In this document: piece after piece, positions 44,744 through 55,145 of the stretch
Numbering within the stretch: the stretch's first letter is position 1
How the letters are laid out: each line of letters begins with the position of its first letter
Origin: Bubalus kerabau
Lineage: Eukaryota; Chordata; Mammalia; Artiodactyla; Bovidae
DNA: 64,000 nucleotides
Direction: 5' to 3'
Assembly (NCBI RefSeq): GCF_029407905.1
Contig: NC_073637.1
Span: 48,298,501-48,362,500, forward strand
Translations under genes and position numbers: made by a program
Notes under the pieces: model-generated
What the model was told of the DNA's origin: nothing
Databases searched by the model: none
The model's input: the letters and a program-made list of their open reading frames with translations, nothing else

Positions 44744-45842
44744 AGATGGAATTCCAGTTGAACTATTCCAAATCCTGAAAGATGATGCTGTGAAAGTGCT
44801 GCACTCAATATGCAAGCAAATCTGGAAAACTCAGCAGTGGCCACAGGACTGCAAAAGGTCAGTTTTCATTCCAATCCCAAAGAAAGGCAATGCCAAAGAA
44901 TGCTCAAACTACCACACAATTGCACTCATCTCACACGCTAGTAAAGTAATGCTCAAAATTCTCCAAGCCAGGCTTCAGCAATATGTGAACTGTGAACTTC
45001 CAGATGTTCAAGCTGGTTTTAGAAAAGGCAGAGGAACCAGAGATCAAATTGCCAACATCCACTGGATCATAGAAAAAGCAAGAGAGTTCCAGAAAAACAT
45101 CTATTTCTGCTTTATTGACTATGCCAAAGCCTTTGACTGTGTGGATCACAATAAACTGTGGAAAATTCTGAAAGAGATGGGAATACCAGACTACCTGATC
45201 TGCCTCCTGAGAAATTTGTATGCAGGTCAGGAAGCAACAGTTAGAGCTGGACATGGAACAACAGACTGGTTCCAAATAGGAAAAGGAGTTCGTCAAGGCT
45301 GTGTATTGTCACCCTGTTTATTTAACTTATATGCAGAGTACATCATGAGAAATGCTGGACTGGAAGAAACACAAACTGGAATCAAGAGTGCCGGGAGAAA
45401 TATCAGTAACCTCAGATATGCAGATGACACCACCCTTCTGGCAGAAAGTGAAGAGGAACTCAAAAGCCTCTTGACGAAAGTGAAAGAGGAGAGTGAAAAA
45501 GTTGGCTTAAAGCTCAACATTCAGAATATGAAGATCATGGCATCCGGTCCCACCACTTCATGGGAAATAGATGGGGAAATAATGGAAACAGTATCAGACT
45601 TTATTTTTCTGGGCTCCAAAATCACTGCAGATGGTGACTGCAGCCATGAAATTAAAAGACACTTGCTCCTTGGAAGGAAAGTTATGACCAACCTAGATAG
45701 CATGTTCAAAAGCAGAGACATTACTTTGCCAACAAAGGTTCATCTAGTCAAGGCTATGGTTTTTCCTGTGGTCATGTATGGATGTGAGAGTTGGACTATG
45801 AAGAAGACTGAGCGCCAAAGAATTGATGCTTTTGAACTGTGA
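44744..45842 (+). pseudogene. BovB reverse transcriptase, truncated but open frame
   Basis: An open frame of 369 codons counted from a chance GTG at 44733, about 365 of them BovB. It starts at 'DGIPVELFQ' inside the RT N-terminus. 'FIDYAKAFD' lies at residues 127-135, 'GVRQGCVLSP' at 185-194 and the catalytic 'YADD' at 229-232. The endonuclease and start region are missing through 5' truncation, so no autonomous function is expected. The TGA at 45840-45842 ends the frame where a Trp codon (the 'CCW' seen in siblings) would be expected. C-terminal text continues at 45858-46178 in another open segment. Confidence 0.93.
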
Positions 45843-46195
45843 TGTTGGAGAAGACTCTTGAGAGGCCCTTGGACTGCAAGGAGATCCAACCAGTCCATTC
45901 TGAAAGAGATCAGCCCTGGGTGTTCTTTGGAAGGAATGATGCTAAAGCTGAAACTCCAGTACTTTGGCCACCTCATGCGAAGAGCTGACTCATTGGAAAA
46001 GACTCTGATGCTGGGAGGGATTGGGGGCAGGAGGAGAAGGGGCCGACAGAGGATGAGATGGCTGGATGGCATCACTGACTCGATGGACGTGAGTCTCAGT
46101 GAACTCCAGGAGTTGGTGATGGACAGGGGCCTGGCGTGCTGTGATTCATGGGGTCGCAAAGAGTCGGACACGACTTAGCGACTGATGTGATCTGA
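44744..46195 (+). mobile_element. BovB LINE, 5'-truncated, young, with perfect 14-bp TSD
   Basis: 1.45 kb from within the RT domain to the 3' terminus ('gcgactgatgtgatctgatc'). It is flanked by a perfect TSD, TCTGTGAACCCTGC (44730-44743 and 46196-46209). The RT frame is open to its end, which with the intact TSD argues for a recent insertion. Confidence 0.98.
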
Positions 46196-46209
46196 TCTGT
46201 GAACCCTGC

Positions 46210-46860
46210 TAACAGTGTCACACTTTCCAGGTTCCCCTGCCATTGCCTCCAGAGTTAGTATGGAGCAGTGTGGGGAATGGGTCTTCAATCCTTTTAATGC
46301 TCTGAAAACTCTAATTGAGGACAGGAGCAATTCACACACAACTAATAATATCACACTAAAGAAGAAGGGATTCAAAGAAATGAAAAGTACACTCTAGGAC
46401 TGTGCATTCCCCAGTTGCTGGCACCAGGGGCACTGCTATATATGGGAAGCCCTCACTGAAGGATGAAAAACTCTGAGTACTGCAACATTCTGAACCACAG
46501 GATACCTTTTTATATAGAAATATCTTTATAAGTTAAATGTCCAATAGGGGATTGCTTAAGCAAAATGTGGAACAACTGTATAACCAAAAAAATCATGCAG
46601 TAGAACTGTGTAAGTCAATATGGAATAAGTCAGTATGTGTGAAGTATATTGCAGGAGAGAATTTCAATTGCAAAATAGTGTTGTTCAGTATGATCTCACT
46701 TTTCTCTAAAAACGTGTTAATATGAATAGGAAAATGTTAGAAGTATATGTATATAGAAATTTTAACAGTGGTTGTCACTTGATAATGGGATTTCAGGTCA
46801 TTTTTATCACCTCTTTGCTTATCTACACTTTTAGGATTTTCTACAATATTATATGTGTGA
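46210..46860. other. Unassigned sequence, part L1-like
   Basis: 46500-46850 ('ggggattgcttaagcaaaat', 'aacagtggttgtcacttgat') resembles an old LINE 3' region but is too decayed to name. 46210-46500 shows nothing recognised. Confidence 0.4.
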
Positions 46861-46918
46861 GAATATATATACATATATATATATATACACATACACACAC
46901 ACACATACATATATATAG
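46861..46918. repeat. Compound microsatellite (TA)n/(CA)n
   Basis: Alternating TA and CA/TACA runs over about 58 bases. Confidence 0.93.
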
Positions 46919-47164
46919 TTTTGTAATGCCCCAGAGAGACAGTCATATGACTATCATCCACATTTTTTTGGAGTTTGTTGTTAACCCACTTTTGAAAGCT
47001 TAATTTTCATAAACACAGAAACACCTGCAAAGAAACAACCTGTGGCCTAGCCAATATCCCATCTTTTTGTCTTGCTAACACACTCCAAATATTGTCTATC
47101 GAGCAGTGACTTGCTAGGAAAAGTAGGCTCAACTCTGATAGATTATTCTTAATCTAAGCCACAG

Positions 47165-47640
47165 TGATGGTTAATTTTGTGTCAACTGGGCCATGGGGTG
47201 CCCAGATATTTGGTTAAACTGAATATGTCTATGAGGGTGTTTCTGGATGAGATTTAACACTTGAATCAGTTGATTTAGTGAAACAGATTGTCCCCCTCAG
47301 TGTGGATGGGCTTCATCTGATCCAGTTGCCTACCTAGATTAAGAAAATCTTCTCTTTCCTGACTGTTTTAGAGCTGGGACATCGGTGTTCTTCTGTTTCT
47401 AACTCACGCTTGTGCTGAGACTGGACCTTACACCATCAGTTCTCCTGAACCTGAGCTTCCAGCTTGCTGACTTTGGAGCTTGGGATTTGTCTGCTTCCAT
47501 CGGCACATGAGCCAAGACCTTATAATAAATCTCTTTATATAAAAAATGTAAAAATACATATCATTATATCCCACAGATGTATACATATATATTTTTTTTC
47601 CTCTATTGATTCCATTTCTCTGGAGAACCCAGACTAATGC
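47165..47640 (+). mobile_element. Old mammalian MER-type repeat (family not named)
   Basis: Starts 'gatggttaattttgtgtcaa', includes 'gggtgcccagatatttggtt', 'gtgtggatgggcttcatctg', 'ataataaatctctttatata', and ends 'tctctggagaacccagacta'. The layout (TA-rich spacer near the 3' end, then the 'ctggagaaccc' terminus) is that of a common mammalian interspersed element, but I do not trust a name from memory. Confidence 0.55.
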
Positions 47641-47856
47641 AGTCAGTCATGGTCATTGCATTCTCTTTTGCTGGTGGTTTATAACACTGACTCCCTTCTG
47701 GTCAATGAAATGTAAAGAGATGCTGGGGAGGGGGTGTTCTGTGGAACTTTTCCTCTTTAATTAGAAGGAGAGTGGCCAAAATCTGGTGTGGCTCCTCTTT
47801 CTTCCTGCTTTCGGTTGGGTTATATGAGGGCAAATGCCTAGAGCTGGTGTAGCCAT

Positions 47857-48045
47857 GTGTTAGTTGTCATGTCCAACTCTTTGTGACCCCATGGACTGTA
47901 GCCCGCCATGTTCCTCTGTCCATGGAATTCTCTAGGCAAGAATACTGGAGTGGGCAGTCATTCTCTTCTCCAGGGGATCTTCCCAACCCAGGGATGGAAC
48001 CTGGGTCTTGTGCATTGCAGGCAGATTCTTTACCATCTGAGCCAC
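47857..48045 (-). mobile_element. Bov-tA SINE with perfect 13-bp TSD
   Basis: Reversed copy ('tagttgtcatgtccaactct' to 'ttctttaccatctgagccac') flanked by CTGGTGTAGCCAT on both sides (47844-47856 and 48046-48058). Confidence 0.98.
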
Positions 48046-48641
48046 CTGGTGTAGCCATATTATAGCATTATTGCTGACTTTAGTGATAGAAAAGTAGATG
48101 GAAAAATGGGAACCCTGAGTTCTTTTTTTAAATTGAGTTATAATTAACATACAGTATTATAATCCTTTCAGATACATAACATAGTGATTCAATATTTCTA
48201 TACATTATGAAATGATCACCACAATACAGGCTGTATTCCACATGTGTATGTTATATCCCCACAACTTATTTATTTTTATTAACCGTAGGTCCATACCTCT
48301 TAATCTCCTTCGCCTCTGTCATCTGCCCCCCCCCCCACCTCCATCCCCTGTGGCAACTACCAGTTGGGTCTCTGTATGTATGAGTCTATTTTTGTTATGT
48401 TTTGTTTGTTTTGTTTTTTACATTCCATGTGTAAGTGAAATCATATGTATTTACTTTTCTCTGACATTTTTTACTTGGCATGATACCCTCCAGTTCCATC
48501 AACATTGCTGCAAACAGCAAGACTTCATTATTTTTATGACTGAGTAATATTTCATGTGTGTATGACTATATATATAGTCACACACACGTAGTGTCTTCTC
48601 TTGGTTTCTTTCCTTGTGGTTTGATGGATTCCTTTACTATT

Positions 48642-48800
48642 ACTGGGCTTTCCAGGTGGCGCTAGTGGTAAAGAACCTGCCTGCCAGTGCAGGAGACAGA
48701 AGAGATGAGGATTTGATCCCTGGGTTGGGAAGGTTCCCTGGAGAAGAATACTCCAGTATTCTTGCCTAGACAATCCTATGGACTGAGGAGCCAGTGGGAT
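48642..48800 (+). mobile_element. Bov-tA SINE, sense, 3'-truncated
   Basis: 'gggctttccaggtggcgcta', 'tgccagtgcaggagacagaa', 'ctccagtattcttgcctaga'. It stops near 'gaggagccagtgggattg', before the usual tail, where a T/GT tract begins. Confidence 0.92.
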
Positions 48801-48809
48801 TGTTTTTTC

Positions 48810-48812
<3 letters not shown>

Positions 48813-48842
<30 letters not shown>
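48813..48842. repeat. (GT)n microsatellite between two inverted SINEs
   Basis: About 14-15 GT units bridging a sense and an antisense Bov-tA. Confidence 0.95.
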
Positions 48843-48845
<3 letters not shown>

Positions 48846-49034
48846 CTCAGTTGTGTCCAACTCTTTGTGACCGCATGGATTGTAGCCCTTCAGGCTCCTC
48901 TGTCCATGGGATTTCCCAGGTGAAAATACTGAAAAGTGGGTCACCATTTCCTCCTCCAGGAGATCTTCCTGACCCAGAGATCAAACCTGCATCTCCTGCT
49001 TTGGCAGGCAGATTCTTTACCATTGAGCCACGGA
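48843..49034 (-). mobile_element. Bov-tA SINE, antisense
   Basis: Reversed copy ('tatgctcagttgtgtccaac' to 'ttctttaccattgagccacg'). It forms an inverted pair with the copy at 48642-48800. Confidence 0.95.
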
Positions 49035-49289
49035 TGAAGGCCTTTATTTTTTATGTATTCATTGTAAGTTTTTGGTTTGTGGTTACCATGAGGTTCTTCT
49101 ATGGCAACCTGTATGTATAGTCTTCAATTTTAAGCTAGTAGTTGCTTGAGTTTGAAGATATTTTGAAAGCACTATATTTTTACTCCTCCTCCCAATGTTT
49201 CATATTTTTAATACCATATTTTATATTTTGTGTACCCCTTAATTACTCACTGTAGTTATAGTTGACTATACTACTTTTGTCCTTTAACC

Positions 49290-51610
49290 TTCAGATCAGA
49301 TCAGATCAGTCACTCAGTCATGTCCGACTCTTTGTGACCCCATGAATCGAAGCATGCCAGGCCTCCCTGTCCATCACCAACTCCCGGAGTTCACTGAGAC
49401 TCATGTCCATCGAATCAGTGATGCCATCCAGCCATCTCATCCTCTGTCGGCCCCTTCTCCTCTTGCCCCCAATCCCTCCCAGCATCAGAGTCTTTTCCAA
49501 TGAGTCAACTCTTCCCATGAGGTGGCCAAAATACTGGAGTTTCAGCTTTAGCATCATTCCTTCCAAAGAAATCCCAGGGCTGATCTCTTTCAGAATGGAC
49601 TGGTTGGATCTCCTTGCAGTCCAAGGGCCTCTCAAGAGTCTTCTCCAACATCACAGTTCAAAAGCATCAATTCTTCGGCGCTCAGCCTTCTTCACGGTCC
49701 AACTCTCACATCCATACATGACCACAGGAAAAACCATAGCCGTGACTAGACGGACCTTTGTTGGCAAAGTAATGTCTCTGCTTTTGAATATGCTATCTAG
49801 GTTGGTCATAACTTTCCTTCCAAGGAGTAAGCATCTTTTAATTTCATGGCTGCAGTCACCATCTGTAGTGATTTTGGAGCTCCCCAAAATAAAGTCTGAC
49901 ACTGTTTCCACTATTTCCTGATCTATTTTCCATGAAGTGATGGGACCAGATGCCATGATCTTCGTTTTCTGAATATTGAACTTTAAGCCAACTTTTTCTC
50001 TCTCCATTTTCACTTTCATCAAGAGGCTTTTGAGTTCCTCTTCATTTTCTGCCATAAGGGTGGTGTCATCTGCATATCTGAGGTTATTGATATTTCTCCC
50101 GGCAATCTTGATTCCAGCTTGTGTTTCTTCCAGTCCAGCGTTTCTCATGATGAACTCTGCATATAAGTTAAATAAGCAGGGTGACAATATACAGCCTTGA
50201 CAAACTCCTTTTCCTATTTGGAACCAGTCTGTTGTTCCATGTCCAGTTCTAACTGTTGCTTCCTGACCTGCATACAGATTTCTCAAGAGGCAGATCAGGT
50301 GGTCTGGTATTCCCATCTCTTTAAGAATGTTGCACAGTTTGCTGTGATCCACACAGTCAAAGGCTTTGGCATAGTCAATAAAGCAGAAATAGATGTTTTT
50401 CTGGAACTCTCTTGCTTTTTCCATGATCTAGCAGATGTTGGCAATTTGATCTCTGGTTCCTCTGCCTTTTCTAAAACCAGATTGAACATCAGGAAGTTCA
50501 CAGTTCACATATTGCTGAAGCCTGGCTTGGAGAATTTTGAGCATTACTTTACTAGCGTGTGAGATGAGTGCAATTGTGTGGTAGTTTGAGCATTCTTTGG
50601 CATTGCCTTTCTTTGGGATTGGAATGAAAACTGACCTTTTGCAGTCCTGTGGCCACTGCTGAGTTTTCCAGATTTGCTTGCATATTGAGTGCAGCACTTT
50701 CACAGCATCATCTTTCAGGATTTGGAATAGCTCAACTGGAATTCCATCACCTCCCCTAGCTTTGTTCGTAGTGATGCTTTCTAAGGCCCACTTGACTTCA
50801 CATTCCAGGATGTCTGGCTCTAGGTCAGTGATCACACCATCGTCATTATCTGGGTCATGAAGATCTTTTTTGTACTGTTTTTCTGTGTATTCTTGCCATC
50901 TCTTCTTAATATCTTCTGCTTCTTTTAGGTCCATACCATTTATTTCCTTTATCGAGCCCATCTTTGCATGAAATGTTCCTTTGGTATCTCTGATTTTCTT
51001 GAAGAGATCTCTAGTCTTTCCCATTCTGTTGTTTCCCTCTACTTCTTTGCATTGATCCCTGAAGAAGGCTTTCTTATCTCTTCTTGCTAGTCTTTGGAAC
51101 TCTGCATTCAGATGTTTATATCTTTCCTTTTCTCCTTTGCTTTTCGCTTCTCTTCTTTTCACAGCTATTTGTAAGGCCTCCCCAGACAGCCATTTTGCTT
51201 TTTTGCATTTCTTTTCCACGGGGATGGTCTTGATCCCTGTTTCCTGTACAATGTCACGAGCCTCATTCCATAGCTCATCAGGCACTCTATCTATCAGATC
51301 TGGGCCCTTAAATCTATTTCTCACTTCCACTGTATAATCATAAGGGATTTGATTTAGGTCATACCTAAATGTTCTAGTGGTTTTCCCTACTTCCTTCAAT
51401 TTCAGTCTGAATTTGGCAATAAGGAGTTCATGATCTGAGCCACAGTCAGCTCCTGGTCTTTTTTTTGCTGACTGTATAGAGCTTCTCCATCTTTGGCTAC
51501 AAAGAATATAATCAATCTGATATCGGTGTTGACCATCTGGTGATGTCCATGTGTAGAGTCTTCTCTGGTGCTGTTGGAAGAGGGTGTTTGTTATGACCAG
51601 TGCATTTTCT
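49290..51610 (-). mobile_element. BovB LINE, antisense, 2.3 kb, 5'-truncated in the endonuclease
   Basis: Runs from the 3' terminus ('cagatcagatcagatcagtc' region) through C-terminal region, RT and linker to endonuclease C-terminal sequence, stopping near 'gaccagtgcattttctt'. It lies inside the old L1. A TSD is not clear. Confidence 0.95.
49651..51399 (-). pseudogene. BovB reverse transcriptase split by one nonsense codon
   Basis: Two frames in the same phase, 323 codons (50428-51399) and 257 codons (49651-50424). They are separated only by a TAG at 50425-50427 where siblings have Trp (TGG). The first frame holds the linker ('GKTTRTFRYDLNQIPYDYTV' region) and RT N-terminus. The second holds 'FIDYAKAFD', 'GVCQGCILSP' and 'RYADDTTL'. 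About 580 codons are otherwise open, the longest near-open BovB frame here. The endonuclease is largely missing. Confidence 0.93.
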
Positions 51611-52139
51611 TATTTGTAGGTTTTTAAGAAGCTGAACCACTACTTTTGCTATTTGCCTTTACCAGCATGATATTTCCTTTTATATATTCTATTATTTAGT
51701 TATGGCCTTTTTATTCTACTAAAAGAAGACTCTTTAGCATTTCTTGTAGGGCCAGTTTAGTGGTGTTGAACTCCTTTAGTTTTTCTGTTTCTGGGGAACT
51801 CTTGATCTGTCTTTCAATTCTGAATGGTAACCTTGCCTGATAGAGGACTTTAGTTTGTAAGATTTTTCCCTTTTAATACTTTAAATATATCCTTCTACTC
51901 CCTCTGGCCTGTAAACTTTCTGCTGAAAAATCAGCTGAAGCACCTATGAGGTTTCCTTTGCCTGTGATTGGTTGCTTTCCTCTTTCTGCCCCCTGGATTC
52001 TTATTGAAACTATTAACCTGTGTCACCAACCAAAGCCAATTTCTAGACCACGAGTTAAGTGAGAAACTAAGGGTAAGACATTTTATTTAAAGCACTTTTG
52101 AGTTTGCCTGTACTGTTTCTTACATAAGAAACTAGCCAA

Positions 52140-52436
52140 GGAACAAACTTGTGGGACACAGTGGTGTAAGGAGAGGGACAGATTGAGAGAGGAGCATGGA
52201 AACATATACATTACCATATGTAAAATAGATAGCCCGTGGGAATTGGTTGTATGATGCAGGGAACTCAAACTGGTGCTTGTGACAACCTAGAGGGTGGGAT
52301 GGGGTGGGAGGTTGGAGGGAGGTTCATGAGGGAGGTGACATATGTATACCTGAGACTGATTCTTGTTGATGTATGGCAGAAACCAACACAATATTGTAAA
52401 GCAATTATCCTCCAATTAAAAGTAAATAAATTTAAA
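52140..52436 (+). mobile_element. L1 3' UTR fragment with perfect 14-bp TSD
   Basis: About 300 bp of artiodactyl L1 3' end: 'ggaattggttgtatgatgca', 'gggtgggatggggtgggagg', 'atgtatacctgagactgatt', 'aaaccaacacaatattgtaa', A-rich tail. Flanked by AAGAAACTAGCCAA at 52126-52139 and 52437-52450. Confidence 0.95.
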
Positions 52437-52450
52437 AAGAAACTAGCCAA

Positions 52451-53179
52451 AGAAAGGAAAAGTATAACCCCTCCCCCACTATTATTATATTTTGTTAATC
52501 TTTGTAAAAATTTGCTCTTTATAATCATTTCAGCCACAAAGTTAGAAACTTTACAAGATAAATCATTTACTGTTTGCCTGCTGGTCCCTGAAGCAGCCCC
52601 TGCAGAAAGATGAATACATAGAACGAGATCCCTTCTGCCAGTGACATTGCGCTCACTTTGTGAGGGACCGGACACATATCTGTTGTTGGAAGAGAAAGAG
52701 GAAATGGAGAAAAGGCTCCCTTTTCTTTCATGAGTGATATCAATGCCACTGAATCACTCTCAGACTTCAGAGTTCCTTGGGGAAGCAATCATTCCAGCTT
52801 TTAAAGGGTAAAACTGGTTTTCTCTGGCAGCATGGTTTTATAGTAAATTTCATCTCATCATGTCTCCAGCAAGGGAAACCTTTATTTTAAAAGGTTTAAA
52901 GTGGGAAACAGTTTATTGATGACACTGGCCATGAAGCCAGAAGAGGCACACAGGTACCCTCAGCCTTTGGGTCTTGGCAGCTTGCCTCCAAGCCCTTCCC
53001 CAACAGGAGACTTGGGAAGGGGCCAAGAAGATGGCTGAGTTGCAGAACTTGATGTTGGCTGCTTGGCCATGGGGCCACTTCATTACTCTAGGGACATTCA
53101 TTCTGGGACAGTTAATGACCACTCCATAGAGCCAAATGAATTGAATACTTGGGTGCAGTCTTGAAAACGAGACCTCAGT
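52451..53179. other. Unassigned sequence
   Basis: About 730 bases with no recognised repeat. The 136-codon reverse frame (52265-52675) starts outside the L1 fragment and runs into it, so it is not a gene. No exon signal trusted. Confidence 0.5.
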
Positions 53180-53509
53180 TCTGTTCAGTTCAGTCGCTCA
53201 GTCGTGTCCGACTCTTTGCGACCCCATAAATTGCAGCACACCAGGCCTCCCTGTCCATCACCAACTCCCGGAGTTCACTGAGACTCACATCCATCAAGTC
53301 GGTGATGCCATCCAGCCATCTCATCCTCTGTCGTCCCCTTCTCCTCCTGCCCCCAATCCCTCCCAGCATCAGAGTCTTTTCCAATGAGTCAACTCTTCGC
53401 ATGAGGTGGCCAAAGTACTGGAGTTTCAGCTTTAGCATCCTTCCTTCCAAAGAAATCCCAGGGCTGATCTCTTTCAGAATGGACTGGTTGGATCTCTGAC
53501 TAGACAGTA
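53180..53509 (-). mobile_element. BovB LINE 3' end, antisense, with internal deletion
   Basis: 'cagttcagtcgctcagtcgt' through 'cagaatggactggttggatc', then an abrupt jump to 'tctgactagacag'. About 140 bases present in sibling copies between these points are missing. Confidence 0.95.
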
Positions 53510-54537
53510 GTAAATCTATTGAGAATAAGACTCAATGGGCTTAAAGAAATAAGACAGCAATTCTAGATGTGTGCCTCCTTTCACTGATTATAAGCACTGA
53601 AAAGTGAATGCAAATCAACTTATCGTAAAGAAAATCCCATCCTGCTAGTGGCCTGTATCATTTCAAAGATGATTTACCGGGCTGATGATTGATTTTCAAG
53701 ATGTACTTGTTTCCAAACCTTTGACCTAAAATTTTTATTTTATCTTCCCAACCCTCTTGGTAAAATTACATTAAGTTAGGGATGCATTCACTCCTTTCCT
53801 CATTCATTCCACATGAATTTTATGCACACTTAACAGTGTGGCAGGTACTGTGCGAGGTGTGCAGGAAACAGAGGTGAAAAATCCTTGTCCTTATGAAGTT
53901 AACAGTCCTTCTGAGACTTCTAGTGTCTCAATCAACAGATGAAATAAGATAGGAGCAGCATAGTTATAGAGACATGGACAGGAACGCTTGACGCCAGATG
54001 AAATGATCAACTTCACACAGAGGGGATTCAGTTAAGGGAGCCTTTAGTTCCATGCAGTTCTCTTCCACAGCTTTAGCAAGCCGAAGTGATCCATTTTCAG
54101 ATTTCAGTAAATTAATTGGTCCTAAAGCAAGACTTGGCTTAAACCATATATCTACTCCATTTTATTTTAATTAGCTTTTCTTGAGAATATGGGTTTATCT
54201 ATTAGCCGTTCATTCAACAGAAGTTTATTGCACACAATTAGATGCTGGGTAGGTTGGAGAATTCTGGCTTTCAGTGTGAGTAAAGGAAAGAAGAGGTAAA
54301 GATTGGTTTGAAGGGAATAAAGGGAATAACAGGAATAATTGTGAGTCTAGGTCAATTCCATATTGGTGACTAAGAGAATATTTAGGAGCCTGGGCTCATA
54401 CATTTAAAAAGCAATTTCCCACCTTAGATTAATAAGACCAACTGGTGCACATCAGTTTCTTTCCAATTAAAGGTAGGATCTCAGTGCTGCATTCAAATCA
54501 GTAACTGAACTTCCTCATAAAAACAGCTTAGTCAACA
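53510..54537. other. Mostly unassigned sequence with L2 relics
   Basis: 53785-53935 ('cattcattccacatgaattt', 'gtggcaggtactgtgcgagg') reads as a reversed L2 3' end. 54195-54290 may be another ('cgttcattcaacagaagttt'). Otherwise nothing recognised. Confidence 0.5.
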
Positions 54538-54544
54538 TAATATT

Positions 54545-54755
54545 GCTTCCTTTGTGGTTCAGATGATTAAGCATCCTCCTGCAATGCAGGAGACCTGGGT
54601 TTGATCCCTGGGTTGGGAAGATCCCCTGGAGGAGGAAATGGCAACCCATTCCAGTATTCTGGCCTGGAGAATCCCATGGACAGGGAAGCCTGGTGGGCTA
54701 TAGTCCATGGAGTTGCAAAGAGTCAGACACAGCTGAGTGACTAACACACCCACAC
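54545..54755 (+). mobile_element. Bov-tA SINE
   Basis: Complete sense copy ('gcttcctttgtggttcagat', 'tgcaatgcaggagacctggg', 'ttccagtattctggcctgga', tail 'cagctgagtgactaacacac'). A 7-bp direct repeat, TAATATT (54538-54544, 54762-54768), is a possible TSD. Confidence 0.96.
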
Positions 54756-54913
54756 ACAGCTTAATATTAATGATTTGACTTAAGGCCCTACTTCTGCTCA
54801 CACACATATGCTACATACACACATATATGTAGTACATATGATACATTTATAGCTTTCTAGAAATTGATTTATGATTTAGACGAAAAGGACAGACAGCACT
54901 AATACCATGATAA

Positions 54914-55132
54914 GTATGAAAGTGAAAATGTTAGTCACTCAGTCGTGTTGCACTCTTTGTGACCCCATGGACTGTAGCCCACCAGGCTCTTCTGTCCATG
55001 GGATCCTCCAGGCAAAAATACTGGAATGGGTTGCCATTTCCTTCTCCAGGGCATCCTCCCCACCCAGGGATTGAACCCCAGTCTCCCACACTGCAAACAG
55101 ATTCTTTACCATCTGAGTCACCAGGGAAGGCC
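54914..55132 (-). mobile_element. Bov-tA SINE with perfect 13-bp TSD
   Basis: Reversed copy ('gttagtcactcagtcgtgtt' to 'gagtcaccagggaaggcc') flanked by AATACCATGATAA at 54901-54913 and 55133-55145. Confidence 0.98.
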
Positions 55133-55145
55133 AATACCATGATAA

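Larger units (their letters stand above)
48124..51980 (-). mobile_element. Old L1 LINE, antisense, carrying SINEs and a BovB
   Basis: L1 pieces read in reverse at 48124-48641 ('gagttataattaacatacag', 'aaatgatcaccacaataca', 'catgataccctccagttcc'), 49041-49289 ('ggttaccatgaggttcttct') and 51611-51980 ('ggccagtttagtggtgttga', 'aatcagctgaagcacctatg'). The intervening blocks are an inverted SINE pair and a 2.3-kb BovB. Assigning all three pieces to one element is inference from order and orientation. Confidence 0.65.

Noticed and set aside
52265..52675. 136-codon reverse frame
   Set aside because: It crosses the boundary of an L1 3' fragment defined by a perfect TSD, so the frame is an insertion artefact.
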